From assembly GCA_023910675.1 (NCBI GenBank), contig JAAVWC010000003.1:62001-126000 (forward strand): a stretch of 64,000 bases of DNA, given 5' to 3'. The translations under genes and the position numbers were made by a program. Source of the DNA: Gemmatimonas sp. Its GTDB lineage: Bacteria; Gemmatimonadota; Gemmatimonadetes; Gemmatimonadales; Gemmatimonadaceae. Positions 19,508 through 28,998 of the stretch are shown one piece after another. The notes beneath the pieces are model-generated. The model was not told where the DNA came from, made no database searches, and saw nothing but the letters and a program-made list of their open reading frames with translations. Positions within the stretch are counted from its first letter, which is position 1; each line of letters starts with the position of its first letter.

Positions 19508-19887
19508 GGTCTTGGTCGGAGTCGCGGGCGGCAGTCGTGGCACAGCCACTACAGTCTGGGCACCGCCACGACGGTCGGGGCACTGCTACCACGGTCGGGG
19601 TCTACAAGCAGTCGCGGTCTCGGTCGGGTCGGGGGGGGCGGCGCTGCGCTGGCGGGTCGGGGTCGGGGTCGGGGTCTGGGTCTGGGGCCGGGTAGGGGTC
19701 TGGGTCTGGGCACGGCCGTGCCCCCGACCATTTAGCCCCGACAGCCAGCGCAACGCCGCCCCCCGACCCGACCGAGACCGCGACTGCTCGTAGACCCCGA
19801 CCGTAGTAGCAGTGCCCCGACCGTGGTAGCTGTACCCCGACTGTAGTGGCTGTGCCCGGACTGCCGCCCGCGACTCCGACCAAGACC
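19508..19887. repeat. Foldback repeat element, copy B (380 bp, 29-bp perfect terminal inverted repeats)
   Basis: The ends 19508-19536 and 19859-19887 are perfect 29-bp inverted repeats. Inside them the left arm has three 20-bp units (19541-19600) mirrored by three on the right (about 19796-19855), of the form CCCCGACYGTNGTRGCWGTR. Next comes a further near-perfect inverted stretch running to the G-rich centre. Arms are about 150 bp each, so single strands could form a very large hairpin. It lies in the 510-bp space between the divergent lepA and DUF58 genes, where both promoters should be. No coding frame looks real. It is related to the element at 1431-1722. Confidence 0.88.
19654..19687 (+). 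other. G-quadruplex-prone G-tract array in the foldback loop
   Basis: Six runs of three or four G separated by TC or TCT occur in 34 bases at the apex of copy B, with more G-runs up to 19710. This satisfies the usual four-tract quadruplex pattern. Copy A lacks it. Confidence 0.6.
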
Positions 19888-19939
19888 ACGACCACACGCG
19901 GCGCAGAACGAAAAGCGCCCCAACAGCGTAGGTTGGGTC

Positions 19940-20848
19940 ATGTCTTCGCCCCGCCCCGACCAACTCGATCCCGCCGTCCTCGCCGCCCTCGGCCAGCTCG
20001 AGCTCGTCGCCCGCTGGGTCGTCGATGGCTTCATTACCGGCCTCCACCGCTCCCCCCGCAAAGGGTTCAGCGTCGAGTTCGCCGAGCACCGGCCGTACAT
20101 GCCTGGCGACGACCTGCGATATCTCGACTGGCGCATCGCCGGCCGCGCCGACCGCTGGGTGGTCAAGCAGTTCGAAGAAGAAACGAACACCAACGCCATG
20201 CTCGTGCTCGACGTCTCGGCCTCCATGCAGTGGACCGGCGACCCCACGCGGCTCACCAAGCTCGCCTACGCCGAACGGCTCGCGAGCGCCATGGCGCTGC
20301 TTCTCCTCCGGCAGCGTGACGCCGTGGGGCTCGTTCGCTTCGACGCCACGCTGCGCAACGTCGTGCCGCCGCGTTCGCAGCGCACCCAGTGGCGCCGCCT
20401 CATGGCCGCCTTCAGCGAGCCCGGGGGCGGGAGCGAGTCCAACGTGAGCGACGCGCTCATGGCCGCGGGCAAGCTGGTGCGCCGTCCGGGCTTCGTGGTG
20501 CTCCTCAGCGACTTGCTCGCCGACGCCACCGCCACCGCTGACGCCGCCCGCACGCTGCGCGCGCGGGGACACGAAGTGCTCGTGCTCCACATCATGGACC
20601 CCGCCGAACGGGATTTTCCGGAAGGGGGCGAGGCGCTGTACCGCGATCCCGAGTCGGGGGCCCAGGTGCCCGCGAGTCCCGGTGATGTGCGCGCCACCTA
20701 TCGCACCACCGTCACCGAAGCGCTCGGTGACTGGCGCGCCGCGCTTGGCCGTGCCGGCGCGCGGTACGCGCTGGCCTACACCGACGAACCCTTCGGCCGT
20801 CCGCTGCGCCACCTCATGGGTTCGAATGGCCGTGGGGCACGTATCTGA
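19940..20848 (+). CDS. DUF58 domain protein (MoxR-associated, vWA-like)
   Basis: This 302-residue soluble protein has the DUF58 signature GFSVEFAEHRPYMPGDDLRYLDWR (conserved YxPGDDxRxIDW region), then a vWA-like fold with LDVSASMQW as the MIDAS-type DxSxS strand. DUF58 proteins usually occur with a MoxR ATPase and BatA/BatB-type membrane proteins. Here a BatA-like gene is 2.8 kb downstream with unrelated genes between. No MoxR gene is present in the window. Confidence 0.88.
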   Translation: MSSPRPDQLDPAVLAALGQLELVARWVVDGFITGLHRSPRKGFSVEFAEHRPYMPGDDLRYLDWRIAGRADRWVVKQFEEETNTNAMLVLDVSASMQWTGDPTRLTKLAYAERLASAMALLLLRQRDAVGLVRFDATLRNVVPPRSQRTQWRRLMAAFSEPGGGSESNVSDALMAAGKLVRRPGFVVLLSDLLADATATADAARTLRARGHEVLVLHIMDPAERDFPEGGEALYRDPESGAQVPASPGDVRATYRTTVTEALGDWRAALGRAGARYALAYTDEPFGRPLRHLMGSNGRGARI

Positions 20849-20908
20849 TTCGGCGCGCCGGACCCGTTCGCCACGCGAGCAGGGCGTTTCGCGTCAGGCG
20901 CCGTCAGA

Positions 20909-21955
20909 TCACGGCACGAGCTCGATGGAGCGCGTCGCGGAAACGGCCCGTCCACCTGCCGTTTCGATCGTGATCGTGAGGTCGTAGCGTCCCGGCGGGG
21001 CGGTGCGCATGTCGAGGTCCGTCGTCACCGATCGTAGATGCGCCGGTTGACCGGTTTCGGCCGGCAACCGCCAAGCAATTCTTCCATCGCGCACGCGTCC
21101 GCTGCTTCCGGGAACGATGGCATCCGTGAGCCACGCCAGTGCGCCACCCTGCGAGCGCGATCGGAACGCGAGCGTGACCGACAGGCTATCACGCGCGTGG
21201 GTGCCGTACACCTCGAAGAACAGCCCCACCGCGGCAGAATCCCGACGAAGCGTGAGGGAGGGTCGTACGCGCGACAGGGAAACGGCGTCAAGCGTACTGC
21301 TGCGCGCTAGGCGGGGTACGGTCACGAGGAGGTCCGAGACCGACATGGTCTCACGGTCCGGGCAGTCGGGGAGCGTTGAGACACCGGTGCGGACCCGCCA
21401 CCATGCGGAGGTGCCGATTCCCGCCTCTAGGCGCTCCGACTCAAACGAGAGCACCCCGTCTTCGCAAGGGACGGCGATCTGCACACCGTCAACGCTGCCG
21501 CGTTGCACAACGCGGGTGCCTGGCGACGACATCCACACACCGGTCGACTGCTCGGAGTTACGGGATGGCCACGAAGGCGGAGGCGCTGTGGCCGCTAGGA
21601 GCAGTTGGGCCCCGTTTCGGCGGAAGCACGCGACCTGTACCGACGTCGATGTGGCAATGCTGAAGGGAAAGCGCGCGTGTTCCGCTGGCCATGGATTTCG
21701 GAAGCGATCCGACCGGTTCGTCCCGAGCACCCAATCGCCCGCCTCGGTTCGCTGCGGCGCATTCCAGGTTGCACGAGGGGGAATGGTGGCCACGCGGTCA
21801 AGGGAGAAATTGAATGCGCCGCGTGGGCGTAGCTTGTCCGGCGTATCACCCTGATGCCAGTGGGCGCCTCCGCTTCGGTCGCGCCGATGATCCGATCGCG
21901 CGCGGAAAGCGGTGGCTTGTCCGTAACGCACGTGAAAGGCCAGAGCGCTCGTCAC
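20909..21955 (-). pseudogene. C-terminal part of an amber-interrupted GWxTD-type lipoprotein gene
   Basis: This frame is the direct continuation, in the same phase, of the gene at 21971-22750; only the TAG at 21971-21973 separates them. The first codons (AFHVRYGQ) and the terminal beta-sandwich-like half (LFFEVYGTHARDSLSVTLAF, then PPGRYDLTITIETAGGRA) match what I know of the C-terminal half of GWxTD-type proteins in Gemmatimonadota. GTG 21955 could start a separate polypeptide, but it would lack an export signal. It is a broken gene, a readthrough product or a sequencing error. Confidence 0.65.
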
Positions 21956-21970
21956 ATAGCTCTCACGGGT

Positions 21971-22750
21971 CTAGTCGAGAAACTCGTCGCGCCCCACCTG
22001 CAGGCGCATCGCATGATCGAGGCGGCGGCGTTCATGCTCGATCCGTCGTTCATTGTACGGGGTGCTCCAGAGCGGGTCTGCGGCCCACCAGAGCCGCTCC
22101 TGTTGTGGCGGAGACAGCGCCGCAGCATCGCACGGATCGAAGACACTCTCGAACTCGGCGAGGAGGTACGACACCCCGGCATCACAGACGGTGCGTCGAA
22201 ACGCGCGCACCGCCGAAAACAGCGAATCCGCCGCGGCCAGACGGCCATCGGCATAGACAAGCCGCGCCTCGAGTTCGAGGCAGAACACCCGGGTTGCCGC
22301 ACAGGACCGCACGACGGGCAACGCGAGCTCCATGCGGGAGGCGTCGATCGCGAAGCGTGTGAGTTGCCCCAGCGTCACGGAATCGAGGGGCTCCGCGATC
22401 AGCACGGCGCGCAGTGAGTCGAGTAACGCGAGCCGAAGGGCCCGGACCTTGGCTGCGCTGGCGGACGGCATCTCCAGCTCCACTTGCTGCACCAGCGTGT
22501 GCGAGCGCTGTCGCTCCAGCCCCCAATACGGGCAGTACCCCGTGGAGGCGAGCGGCGGCAGGCGCGGGGAACCCGGTACGGTGGCGGCTGCCATTTCGCG
22601 CCGCCACGTCTGAATGAATTCCACGACCAGCCGTTCTGTCCGTCGCTGCATTTCCGGACGCGGCGGCGCCGCAGGGGGGTGGCGGCACGCGAGTGCACCA
22701 GTCAGCAGCAGGGTGAATACGGCCAGACCTCTCAATACACTCTTCATCAT
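21971..22750 (-). CDS. GWxTD-type lipoprotein, N-terminal part, ends at an in-frame amber codon
   Basis: This 259-residue product has an N-terminal hydrophobic signal and a lipobox-like GALAC (cysteine near residue 22). It is mostly helical afterwards, with repeat-like segments. It ends with LWWAADPLWSTPYNERRIEH, a pattern I associate with the middle of GWxTD-domain proteins. There the chain would normally continue into a second half, which is found in the same frame beyond the stop (20909-21955). The joined length would be 613 residues. The function of GWxTD proteins is unknown. Confidence 0.65.
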   Translation of the reverse strand: MMKSVLRGLAVFTLLLTGALACRHPPAAPPRPEMQRRTERLVVEFIQTWRREMAAATVPGSPRLPPLASTGYCPYWGLERQRSHTLVQQVELEMPSASAAKVRALRLALLDSLRAVLIAEPLDSVTLGQLTRFAIDASRMELALPVVRSCAATRVFCLELEARLVYADGRLAAADSLFSAVRAFRRTVCDAGVSYLLAEFESVFDPCDAAALSPPQQERLWWAADPLWSTPYNERRIEHERRRLDHAMRLQVGRDEFLD

Positions 22751-22979
22751 CTATTATGCCTCATCGACCTAATCCCCGAGGTCGTGCGTCGCGGGCTGCC
22801 CATTCGTTACGTGCCCGTTTGTCGAAAGCTCGCGCAAGAGAGGCACCGTGGCTCAACAGAATGCGCGGCTGGGGCGTACCCAATCACATTCGGCAGCTCC
22901 CCTGGGCTCGCTCTGGCCAGATGATCGATGTAGGTTGTGTATGACGAGTCATCGATCGATCGGACCTTTGGGAGGCATC

Positions 22980-23198
22980 ATGGATGTCGTAATGATTTCG
23001 CCCAAGTATCAAGTCGTCATCCCGCGCACGGTCCGCGAGCGCCTCCAGCTCGAACCCGGCCAGAAGGTGCAGGCGCTGGTCTACGACGACCGCGTGGAAT
23101 TCATTCCGCTCAGGCCGGCGCGTTCCCTGCGTGGATTCCTCAAAGGCATCGATACCACCATCCCGCGCGAAGGTGGACGCGGTGCCGATCGCGTGTGA
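22980..23198 (+). CDS. vapB: VapB/MazE-type antitoxin (AbrB fold)
   Basis: This 72-residue protein has an AbrB/SpoVT swapped-hairpin N-terminus (ISPKYQVVIPRTVRERLQL) and a basic C-terminal tail expected to wrap the toxin. ATG 22980 has a strong GGGAGG site 6 to 8 nt upstream. The stop overlaps the toxin GTG by 4 nt (GTGA), the classic coupled order of antitoxin then toxin. By analogy it probably represses its own promoter in the 229-bp gap upstream, in which I see no other feature. Confidence 0.88.
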   Translation: MDVVMISPKYQVVIPRTVRERLQLEPGQKVQALVYDDRVEFIPLRPARSLRGFLKGIDTTIPREGGRGADRV

Positions 23199-23620
23199 GC
23201 AGCGTCCGACGTATCTCCAGTGCGAAGCGGGCGCAGGCCAATGTGGTCGATTCGTCCGCGTGGCTGGCTTACTTCACCGATGAGCCGAGTGCGCCGCATT
23301 TCGCCAATGCGATCGAAGACGTCGATCGACTCGTGGTGTCCGCGATTTGCCTCACCGAAGTCTTCACGGTGGTCGCCCGGCAGCGTGGCGAAGGCGACGC
23401 CCTGCAGGTCGCGGCCGTGATGCAGCAGGGGCGCGTGATCGAACTCGATGCCACGCTCGCGCTGTCGGCCGCGGCGTTGGCGCTTGAGCACAAGCTGCCG
23501 CTCGCCGACAGCATTGTGTACGCGACGGCCCGGCTGGTGGACGGTATGGTCTGGACACAGGACAACGATTTCGAGCATCTTCCGCACGTGCAGTACGTCC
23601 TCAAATCACGCGCGCGCTGA
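23195..23620 (+). CDS. vapC: VapC-type PIN-domain ribonuclease toxin
   Basis: This 141-residue PIN nuclease carries the acidic residues of the active site: VVDSSAWLAYF (first Asp), CLTEVFTV (Glu), PLADSIVYATA (Asp) and WTQDNDF (last Asp). It should cleave RNA when freed from its antitoxin. Its stop codon shares a base with the start of the BatA-like gene (TGATG), an unusual coupling of a toxin to a membrane-protein gene. Confidence 0.88.
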   Translation: MSSVRRISSAKRAQANVVDSSAWLAYFTDEPSAPHFANAIEDVDRLVVSAICLTEVFTVVARQRGEGDALQVAAVMQQGRVIELDATLALSAAALALEHKLPLADSIVYATARLVDGMVWTQDNDFEHLPHVQYVLKSRAR

Positions 23621-25524
23621 TGGCGTTTCTCGCCCCCGCCTTCCTCGCCCTCGCCGCGCTCGCCGGTGTCCCGCTGCTGGTGCACCTGCTGCGCCGGCGG
23701 GTCGGTCGCGTCATCGACTTTCCCGCCGTGCGCTATCTCGAACGCATGGAGCAGGAGCACAGCAAGGATCTCAAGCTGCGCAACCGCATGCTCCTGCTGT
23801 TGCGGTTGCTCGCCGTCGTTGCGGTAGCGCTCGCGGCGGCGCGCCCCATCGCGCGTCTCGTGGGCGTCGGGCACGCGCCCATTGCCGTCGCCGTCGTCCT
23901 CGACAATTCGCTCAGCGCCGGCGTCGTGCAGGATGGCCGCATGCACTTCGACAGTTTGCGAGCAGACACCAAACGCCTCGTCAGCGAACTCACGAGCGAT
24001 GACCGCGCGTGGATCGTCACCGCCGACGGCCGTGTCATCGGCGGCGCGCCCGCCGCGCTGCAGGCCGGTCTCGATGCCCTCTCGCCACTCGGTGGTCGCG
24101 GCAACCTCGCCGAGGCCACGCGTCGCGCCGTGGGACTCGCGCGCAGCGGGGCACCGCGCACGCCGGTCGTCGCACTTGTGAGCGACGGACAGCGCAGCAC
24201 GTTCGTCAGCGATTCCGTGGTCAACGTCGACGAAGTGCCCGTCGTCATGCTGCGTCACGGCGTCTCGCTGCCACGCAATCGCGCGGTGGTGCAGGCACTC
24301 GCAGAGCCCGTGCGGTGGACGCCGAGCGGCGCGGTCACCCTGGGCATTACCGCGCCTGACTCCGCGGCGTGGCGACTCACGCTCGATGGTCGTACCGTCG
24401 CCCGCGGCACCGTTCCGCCAGCAACGCTCGACGCGCCCTCACGGGTCACGTCACGACTCGCCAGCGCGAGCACGGGCTGGGTGCGCGGCAGCGTGGAGCT
24501 CGAGGCCGATGCGCTGCGCGCCGACGATACGCGCTGGTTCGCGGTGCGTGTGGCGTCGCCGCCCACCGTCAGCGTGCGCAACGAAGGCGGACCGTTCCTC
24601 GGCGCCGCGCTCTCCACTCTGGTCGACGAAAAGCGTCTCGCGCGTGGACGTGAGGGTGACACGAAGGTGGTCACCGTCAGCAGCGCCGACGCCGCCGGGC
24701 TCAAGCTGCCCGTGCTGCTCACCGCGCCGCGCGATCCGCTCAGCGTGGGCGAAGCCAATCGCCAGCTCGAACGGCTCAACATCCCCTGGCGCTTCGGCGC
24801 CATTGCGCGGGCGCAGGTGCTGGCGCGGGTGCCCGCTCGTGGCGGTGCCGCCGATTCCGCCGCGCCGTCGACGCGCGCCTTCGATGGCACGCCCGTGCGG
24901 CTCCGCTATCCGCTCGTGTATTCGCCCGGAGGAGCAGGGGGCAAGCCGGCCACAGCGCCCGATACCATTGCCACCGCCGGTGGCACGCCGTGGGTCGTCG
25001 CCGGCGACGGGTATGTGCTCATGGGGTCGCCCATCGATCCCGACGCCACCGACCTGCCGCTCGGCGCAGCCTTCGTGCCGTGGGTGCTCGAAGCCTTGGC
25101 CCGGCGCCTCGGGGACGACGGCCGGCTCATCGAAGCGGTCCCGGGGCAGACGGTCACTGGCATGCGTGGCGTGACGGGCCTCGAGCGCCCCGACGGATCG
25201 CTGTTGCCGGTCTCCGGCGACCGCCTCACCGTGCCGGGGCAGGCGGGGGTCTACTTCCTGCGCCGTCAAGCCAACCGCACCGGCGCGCTCGTGGTCAATG
25301 GCGAGCCGAGTGAGTCCGATCTCGCCGGACTCGGACCCGATACCTCCGGCGCGCCCGCGTTGCTCGCTGGCATCGTGAAAGGGAAGGATGTGGTCGCTAT
25401 CGCGACGGCATCCGCCTGGCAGAAATCCGTCTTCTCACGTGCCGCCGGACAGGCGCTGCTGCTACCCTTCCTTGCGCTCGCGCTCGTGGCCCTGATGGCC
25501 GAGGCGTGGATCAGCGGGCGTTGA
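23620..25524 (+). CDS. BatA-like membrane protein with vWA domain
   Basis: This 634-residue protein begins with the BatA/aerotolerance N-terminal segment (LLVHLLRRRVGRVIDFPAVR) between two hydrophobic helices (about 1-20 and 55-78). A vWA-like domain follows with VVLDNSLSAG (DxSxS). The long middle region is predicted extracytoplasmic by composition, and a final transmembrane helix ends in EAWISGR. It fits the DUF58/MoxR/Bat neighbourhood seen in many phyla. The role of such systems is poorly defined, with envelope-complex assembly suggested in general terms. Confidence 0.82.
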   Translation: MAFLAPAFLALAALAGVPLLVHLLRRRVGRVIDFPAVRYLERMEQEHSKDLKLRNRMLLLLRLLAVVAVALAAARPIARLVGVGHAPIAVAVVLDNSLSAGVVQDGRMHFDSLRADTKRLVSELTSDDRAWIVTADGRVIGGAPAALQAGLDALSPLGGRGNLAEATRRAVGLARSGAPRTPVVALVSDGQRSTFVSDSVVNVDEVPVVMLRHGVSLPRNRAVVQALAEPVRWTPSGAVTLGITAPDSAAWRLTLDGRTVARGTVPPATLDAPSRVTSRLASASTGWVRGSVELEADALRADDTRWFAVRVASPPTVSVRNEGGPFLGAALSTLVDEKRLARGREGDTKVVTVSSADAAGLKLPVLLTAPRDPLSVGEANRQLERLNIPWRFGAIARAQVLARVPARGGAADSAAPSTRAFDGTPVRLRYPLVYSPGGAGGKPATAPDTIATAGGTPWVVAGDGYVLMGSPIDPDATDLPLGAAFVPWVLEALARRLGDDGRLIEAVPGQTVTGMRGVTGLERPDGSLLPVSGDRLTVPGQAGVYFLRRQANRTGALVVNGEPSESDLAGLGPDTSGAPALLAGIVKGKDVVAIATASAWQKSVFSRAAGQALLLPFLALALVALMAEAWISGR

Positions 25525-25602
25525 CCACCCCGCTCCCCACAGGTGCCGGGAGCAGAAAGCATCGATCGGCTGTTCAGTTTCTTTTCCGGTAACAGGTTGT
25601 AG

Positions 25603-28600
25603 ATGGGACTTCCACGTCTGCTCGACGCGATCGCCGGCCTCCCGGCTTTCGATCGCGTGCTCAAGACCCTCCCCGGTCCGGGTGGGTCTCTTCGTGTTGG
25701 CGGCCTCGCCGGTTCGTCCGATGCGGTGTTGGTGGCCGCGCTCGCGCGCGCCCTGCCGCAGCGCTTGGTGGTGGTCATCACCGACCAGGTCGGCGACGCC
25801 GAACGGTGGCTCGCCGATCTGCAGTCGCTCGTGGACGACGTGCCCGTGGCGCTCTATCCGCCGCGCGAAGGCTTCGGGGAGGTCGAGCCGCATGCCGAAG
25901 TGGCCGGTGAGCGCGTGGAGACGCTCGAAAAGCTGGGACGCAGCGGCGTACGCATTCTGCTCACCACGGCGCGTGCAGTGCTCGAGCGCACCGCCCTCCC
26001 CGCCGCGCTCAGCGGCGCGCGCCTCGAGCTGCGCAAAGGGGATGTGCGTCGCCCCGAAGATCTGGCCACGCACCTCGAAAACATCGGATTCGAGCGCGTC
26101 CCCATGGTCGAAGACGTCGCCCAGTTCAGTGTGCGCGGCGGCATTTTCGATATCTACTCGTTCGGCATGGCCGAGCCGGTACGCCTCGAGTTCTGGGGCG
26201 ACGATATCATCGAGCTGCGTCACTTCGATCTCAACACGCAACGCAGTACGCGCGATGCCGACGTCGCGCTCATCCTCCCGGTAGACGGGCGCGTACAAGC
26301 CGCGAACGACACCGACGAACGCGTCACGCTGCCTGAACTGTGGCCGTCCGATTCGCTCGTGGTCATGCCCGCTGGCAGCAGCGTGCTGCCGGAGCTGGTA
26401 CGCACGTGGGATGAGGCTCGCCACCATATCGAGCTCGCGCTGCGGCGCGGCGAAGAATACACGCACCGTGACCGGCTTTTTGTCGAGCCGCCGGTCATGG
26501 CCAGCACGCTGGCCCGCTTCGGCACGCTGCGCGTCAACCCGCCGCCGCAAAAGGCGGCGAGCACCAACGCCGCCGATCGGATGCCGGCCGGCCCCGAACC
26601 CGACGTGGCGTTTCCGGTGCGCAACCCCGAAACGATCTCGCGCGACCTGCGCGTGTTGCGCCGTCTGCAGCGCGATGGCCTCAACACGGTCATCCTGTGC
26701 GACAACGCCGGTCAGGCCGAACGCCTCGAAGAACTCCTCGGCGAAGACGGGCCGCTCGCGGCGTCGCTCGCCATTGGGGTGCTCGGCGGCGGCTTCATCG
26801 TGCCCAACGTGGTCCGTGTTCTCACCGACCACGAGATCTTCCGACGCGATCGCCGCCTGCGTCGCACGCGGCGCTATACCACCGGCGCCTCGCTCGAATC
26901 ACTCGGCGCTCTCAAGCCCGGTGACTTTGTCGTGCATCTCGAGCACGGCATCGGCATCTACCGTGGCATCGAGAAGATCTTCTATCGCGAAAGTACGATC
27001 GAAAGCGCAGTCATCGAATACGAAGGTGGTGACCGGCTGAACGTGCCGCTTTATCGCATCGATCAGATCGAGCGGTATCGCAGCGCCAACGACATCTCGG
27101 AAGACGCACCCGCCCCGCGGTTGCACAAGCTGGGCGGCAACAAGTGGAAGGCGCAGCGCGAGAAGACGCGCATGGCCATCCTCGAAATGACGCAGGAGCT
27201 GCTGCAGCTCTACGCGCGCCGCAAGGTGACCACGCGTCCCTCGCACGGTGTCGACGGCGCGTGGCAGCGTCAGCTCGAGAGCAGCTTCCTCTTCGAGGAC
27301 ACGCCGGACCAGCGCAAGGCCACCGAAGATGTGAAGCGGGACCTCGAAGGCGAGCGTCCCATGGACCGCCTGCTCGTGGGCGACGTGGGGTACGGCAAAA
27401 CCGAAATCGCCATTCGTGCCGCCTTCAAGGCCGTGCAGAGTGGCCGACAGGTCGCGGTGCTCGTGCCCACCACCATTCTCGCGGAGCAGCACGCGCGCAG
27501 CTTTGGTGATCGATTGGCCGACTTCCCGGTGGCCGTCGAAGTCATGAGCCGCTTTCAGACGGCCAAGGAACAGGCTGTCATCGTCGAGAAGCTCAAGAAG
27601 AAGCAGGTCGACATCATCATCGGCACGCATCGGCTGCTCAGCCCCGATGTGGAGTTCGCCGAGTTGGGGCTCATCATTGTCGATGAAGAGCACCGCTTTG
27701 GCGTGAAGCACAAGGAACGGCTCAAGCAGCTCAAGCTCAGCACCGACGTGCTCACGCTCACCGCCACGCCCATTCCGCGCACGCTGCATCAGTCGCTGGC
27801 CGGATTGCGCGACCTGACCCTCATGCAGACGGCGCCGCGCGACCGGTCGCCCGTGCTCACGTTCGTGGAGCCGTTCGACGACGCGCTCATTGAGGAAGCC
27901 ATTTCGCGCGAGCTCGACCGCGGCGGGCAGGTGTTCTTCGTGCACAACCGGATCGAAACGATCACCGCCATCGCCGATCATCTCAAGCGTGTGGTCCCGC
28001 GCGCCAGGGTGGCCGTTGGCCACGGGCAGATGAAGGAGCGCGAGCTCGAAAAGGTCATGCGGCAGTTCGTCGAGGGCGAGGTGGACATTCTCGTGTCCAC
28101 GCTCATCGTCGAAAGCGGTCTCGACGTCCCCAACGCGAACACCATGTTCGTCAACCGGGCCGACCATTTGGGCTTGGCCCAGCTGTATCAGCTGCGCGGG
28201 CGCGTCGGCCGGTCGCACCGCCGGGCCTACTGCTACCTGCTCGTCCCCGACCGCGTGGACGAGGACGCCGAGCGCCGTCTGGCCGTGCTCGAGCACCACA
28301 CCGAGCTCGGCGCCGGCTACCGCGTGGCCCTCAAGGACCTCGAACTGCGTGGCGCGGGTAACCTGCTTGGGCCGGAGCAGTCGGGCTTCGTGCACTCGGT
28401 GGGCTTCGACCTGTACCTGCGATTGCTCGACGAAACCGTGCGCCAGCTCTCCGACGGCGGCGGGCAGAAGTCCTGGATTCCGGCCGACGTCACTCTCGAC
28501 TTTCCGTCGTACCTCCCGGACGAGTATATCGCGTCGCAGGAAGCCAAGCTGGACGTATACCGCCGGTTGACGGCGCTGCGCGACCCGCAGGCTATCGAGG

Positions 28601-28914
28601 CACTCAAGGGGGAGGTGCGCGACCGCTTCGGGGCCTTGCCGGCGCCGGCCGATGCCCTCTTTGGCAGCGCCATGCTGCGCGTTATCGGGGCGTCCCTTGG
28701 GGTGGAGGGGGTGCTTGTGCGCGCCTCGGAGACCCGTGTTACTTTCAGGGCTGACGCAGTTCCGCGCCTCAAAGGGCTCTCGGCGGCGTTCCACGGGGTG
28801 CAATTCCAGGTGGACGTCCGACGGGCTCAGCCCTTGGCTCTCAAGCTCACCCGGTTGGGGGGCGCGGAGATGCTCGAGGGACTGATCCGTGCTTTGAAGG
28901 CTCTCGTTCCCTGA
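25603..28914 (+). CDS. mfd: Transcription-repair coupling factor Mfd
   Basis: This 1103-residue ATPase removes stalled RNA polymerase and recruits UvrA. It has a UvrB-homology N-terminus and an RNA-polymerase-interacting CarD-like domain ([20 protein letters not shown], about residue 440). The superfamily 2 translocase has Walker [12 protein letters not shown] (about 594), DEEH (about 690), TATPIPRTL and [18 protein letters not shown]. The C-terminal TRCF domain completes it. The length is normal. A palindromic GC-rich stretch follows the stop, but I see no clear terminator. Confidence 0.97.
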   Translation: MGLPRLLDAIAGLPAFDRVLKTLPGPGGSLRVGGLAGSSDAVLVAALARALPQRLVVVITDQVGDAERWLADLQSLVDDVPVALYPPREGFGEVEPHAEVAGERVETLEKLGRSGVRILLTTARAVLERTALPAALSGARLELRKGDVRRPEDLATHLENIGFERVPMVEDVAQFSVRGGIFDIYSFGMAEPVRLEFWGDDIIELRHFDLNTQRSTRDADVALILPVDGRVQAANDTDERVTLPELWPSDSLVVMPAGSSVLPELVRTWDEARHHIELALRRGEEYTHRDRLFVEPPVMASTLARFGTLRVNPPPQKAASTNAADRMPAGPEPDVAFPVRNPETISRDLRVLRRLQRDGLNTVILCDNAGQAERLEELLGEDGPLAASLAIGVLGGGFIVPNVVRVLTDHEIFRRDRRLRRTRRYTTGASLESLGALKPGDFVVHLEHGIGIYRGIEKIFYRESTIESAVIEYEGGDRLNVPLYRIDQIERYRSANDISEDAPAPRLHKLGGNKWKAQREKTRMAILEMTQELLQLYARRKVTTRPSHGVDGAWQRQLESSFLFEDTPDQRKATEDVKRDLEGERPMDRLLVGDVGYGKTEIAIRAAFKAVQSGRQVAVLVPTTILAEQHARSFGDRLADFPVAVEVMSRFQTAKEQAVIVEKLKKKQVDIIIGTHRLLSPDVEFAELGLIIVDEEHRFGVKHKERLKQLKLSTDVLTLTATPIPRTLHQSLAGLRDLTLMQTAPRDRSPVLTFVEPFDDALIEEAISRELDRGGQVFFVHNRIETITAIADHLKRVVPRARVAVGHGQMKERELEKVMRQFVEGEVDILVSTLIVESGLDVPNANTMFVNRADHLGLAQLYQLRGRVGRSHRRAYCYLLVPDRVDEDAERRLAVLEHHTELGAGYRVALKDLELRGAGNLLGPEQSGFVHSVGFDLYLRLLDETVRQLSDGGGQKSWIPADVTLDFPSYLPDEYIASQEAKLDVYRRLTALRDPQAIEALKGEVRDRFGALPAPADALFGSAMLRVIGASLGVEGVLVRASETRVTFRADAVPRLKGLSAAFHGVQFQVDVRRAQPLALKLTRLGGAEMLEGLIRALKALVP

Positions 28915-28974
28915 CAGATCCCCTCGGCAACGGATCCGGCGCCAGCCGGGTCCCAGTCAAGACACTCACCCTCA

Positions 28975-28990
28975 ACTCCGCTTTCGGAGT
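28975..28990 (+). promoter_or_regulatory. Hairpin that includes the ribosome-binding site of the next gene
   Basis: ACTCCG (28975-28980) pairs with CGGAGT (28985-28990) around a CTTT loop. GGAG in the right arm is the best Shine-Dalgarno for the ATG at 28999, so the site would be closed when the hairpin forms. Confidence 0.5.
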
Positions 28991-28998
28991 CTGACCTG

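Noticed and set aside
19586..20812. 408-codon minus-strand frame across the foldback element and the DUF58 gene
   Set aside because: It is antisense to a clear DUF58 protein, its sequence is low complexity, and it crosses the inverted repeat; the plus-strand gene explains the region.
22751..22979. Gap before vapB examined as an attC site or small RNA gene
   Set aside because: No imperfect palindrome with the needed core sites and no promoter-terminator pair could be recognised.
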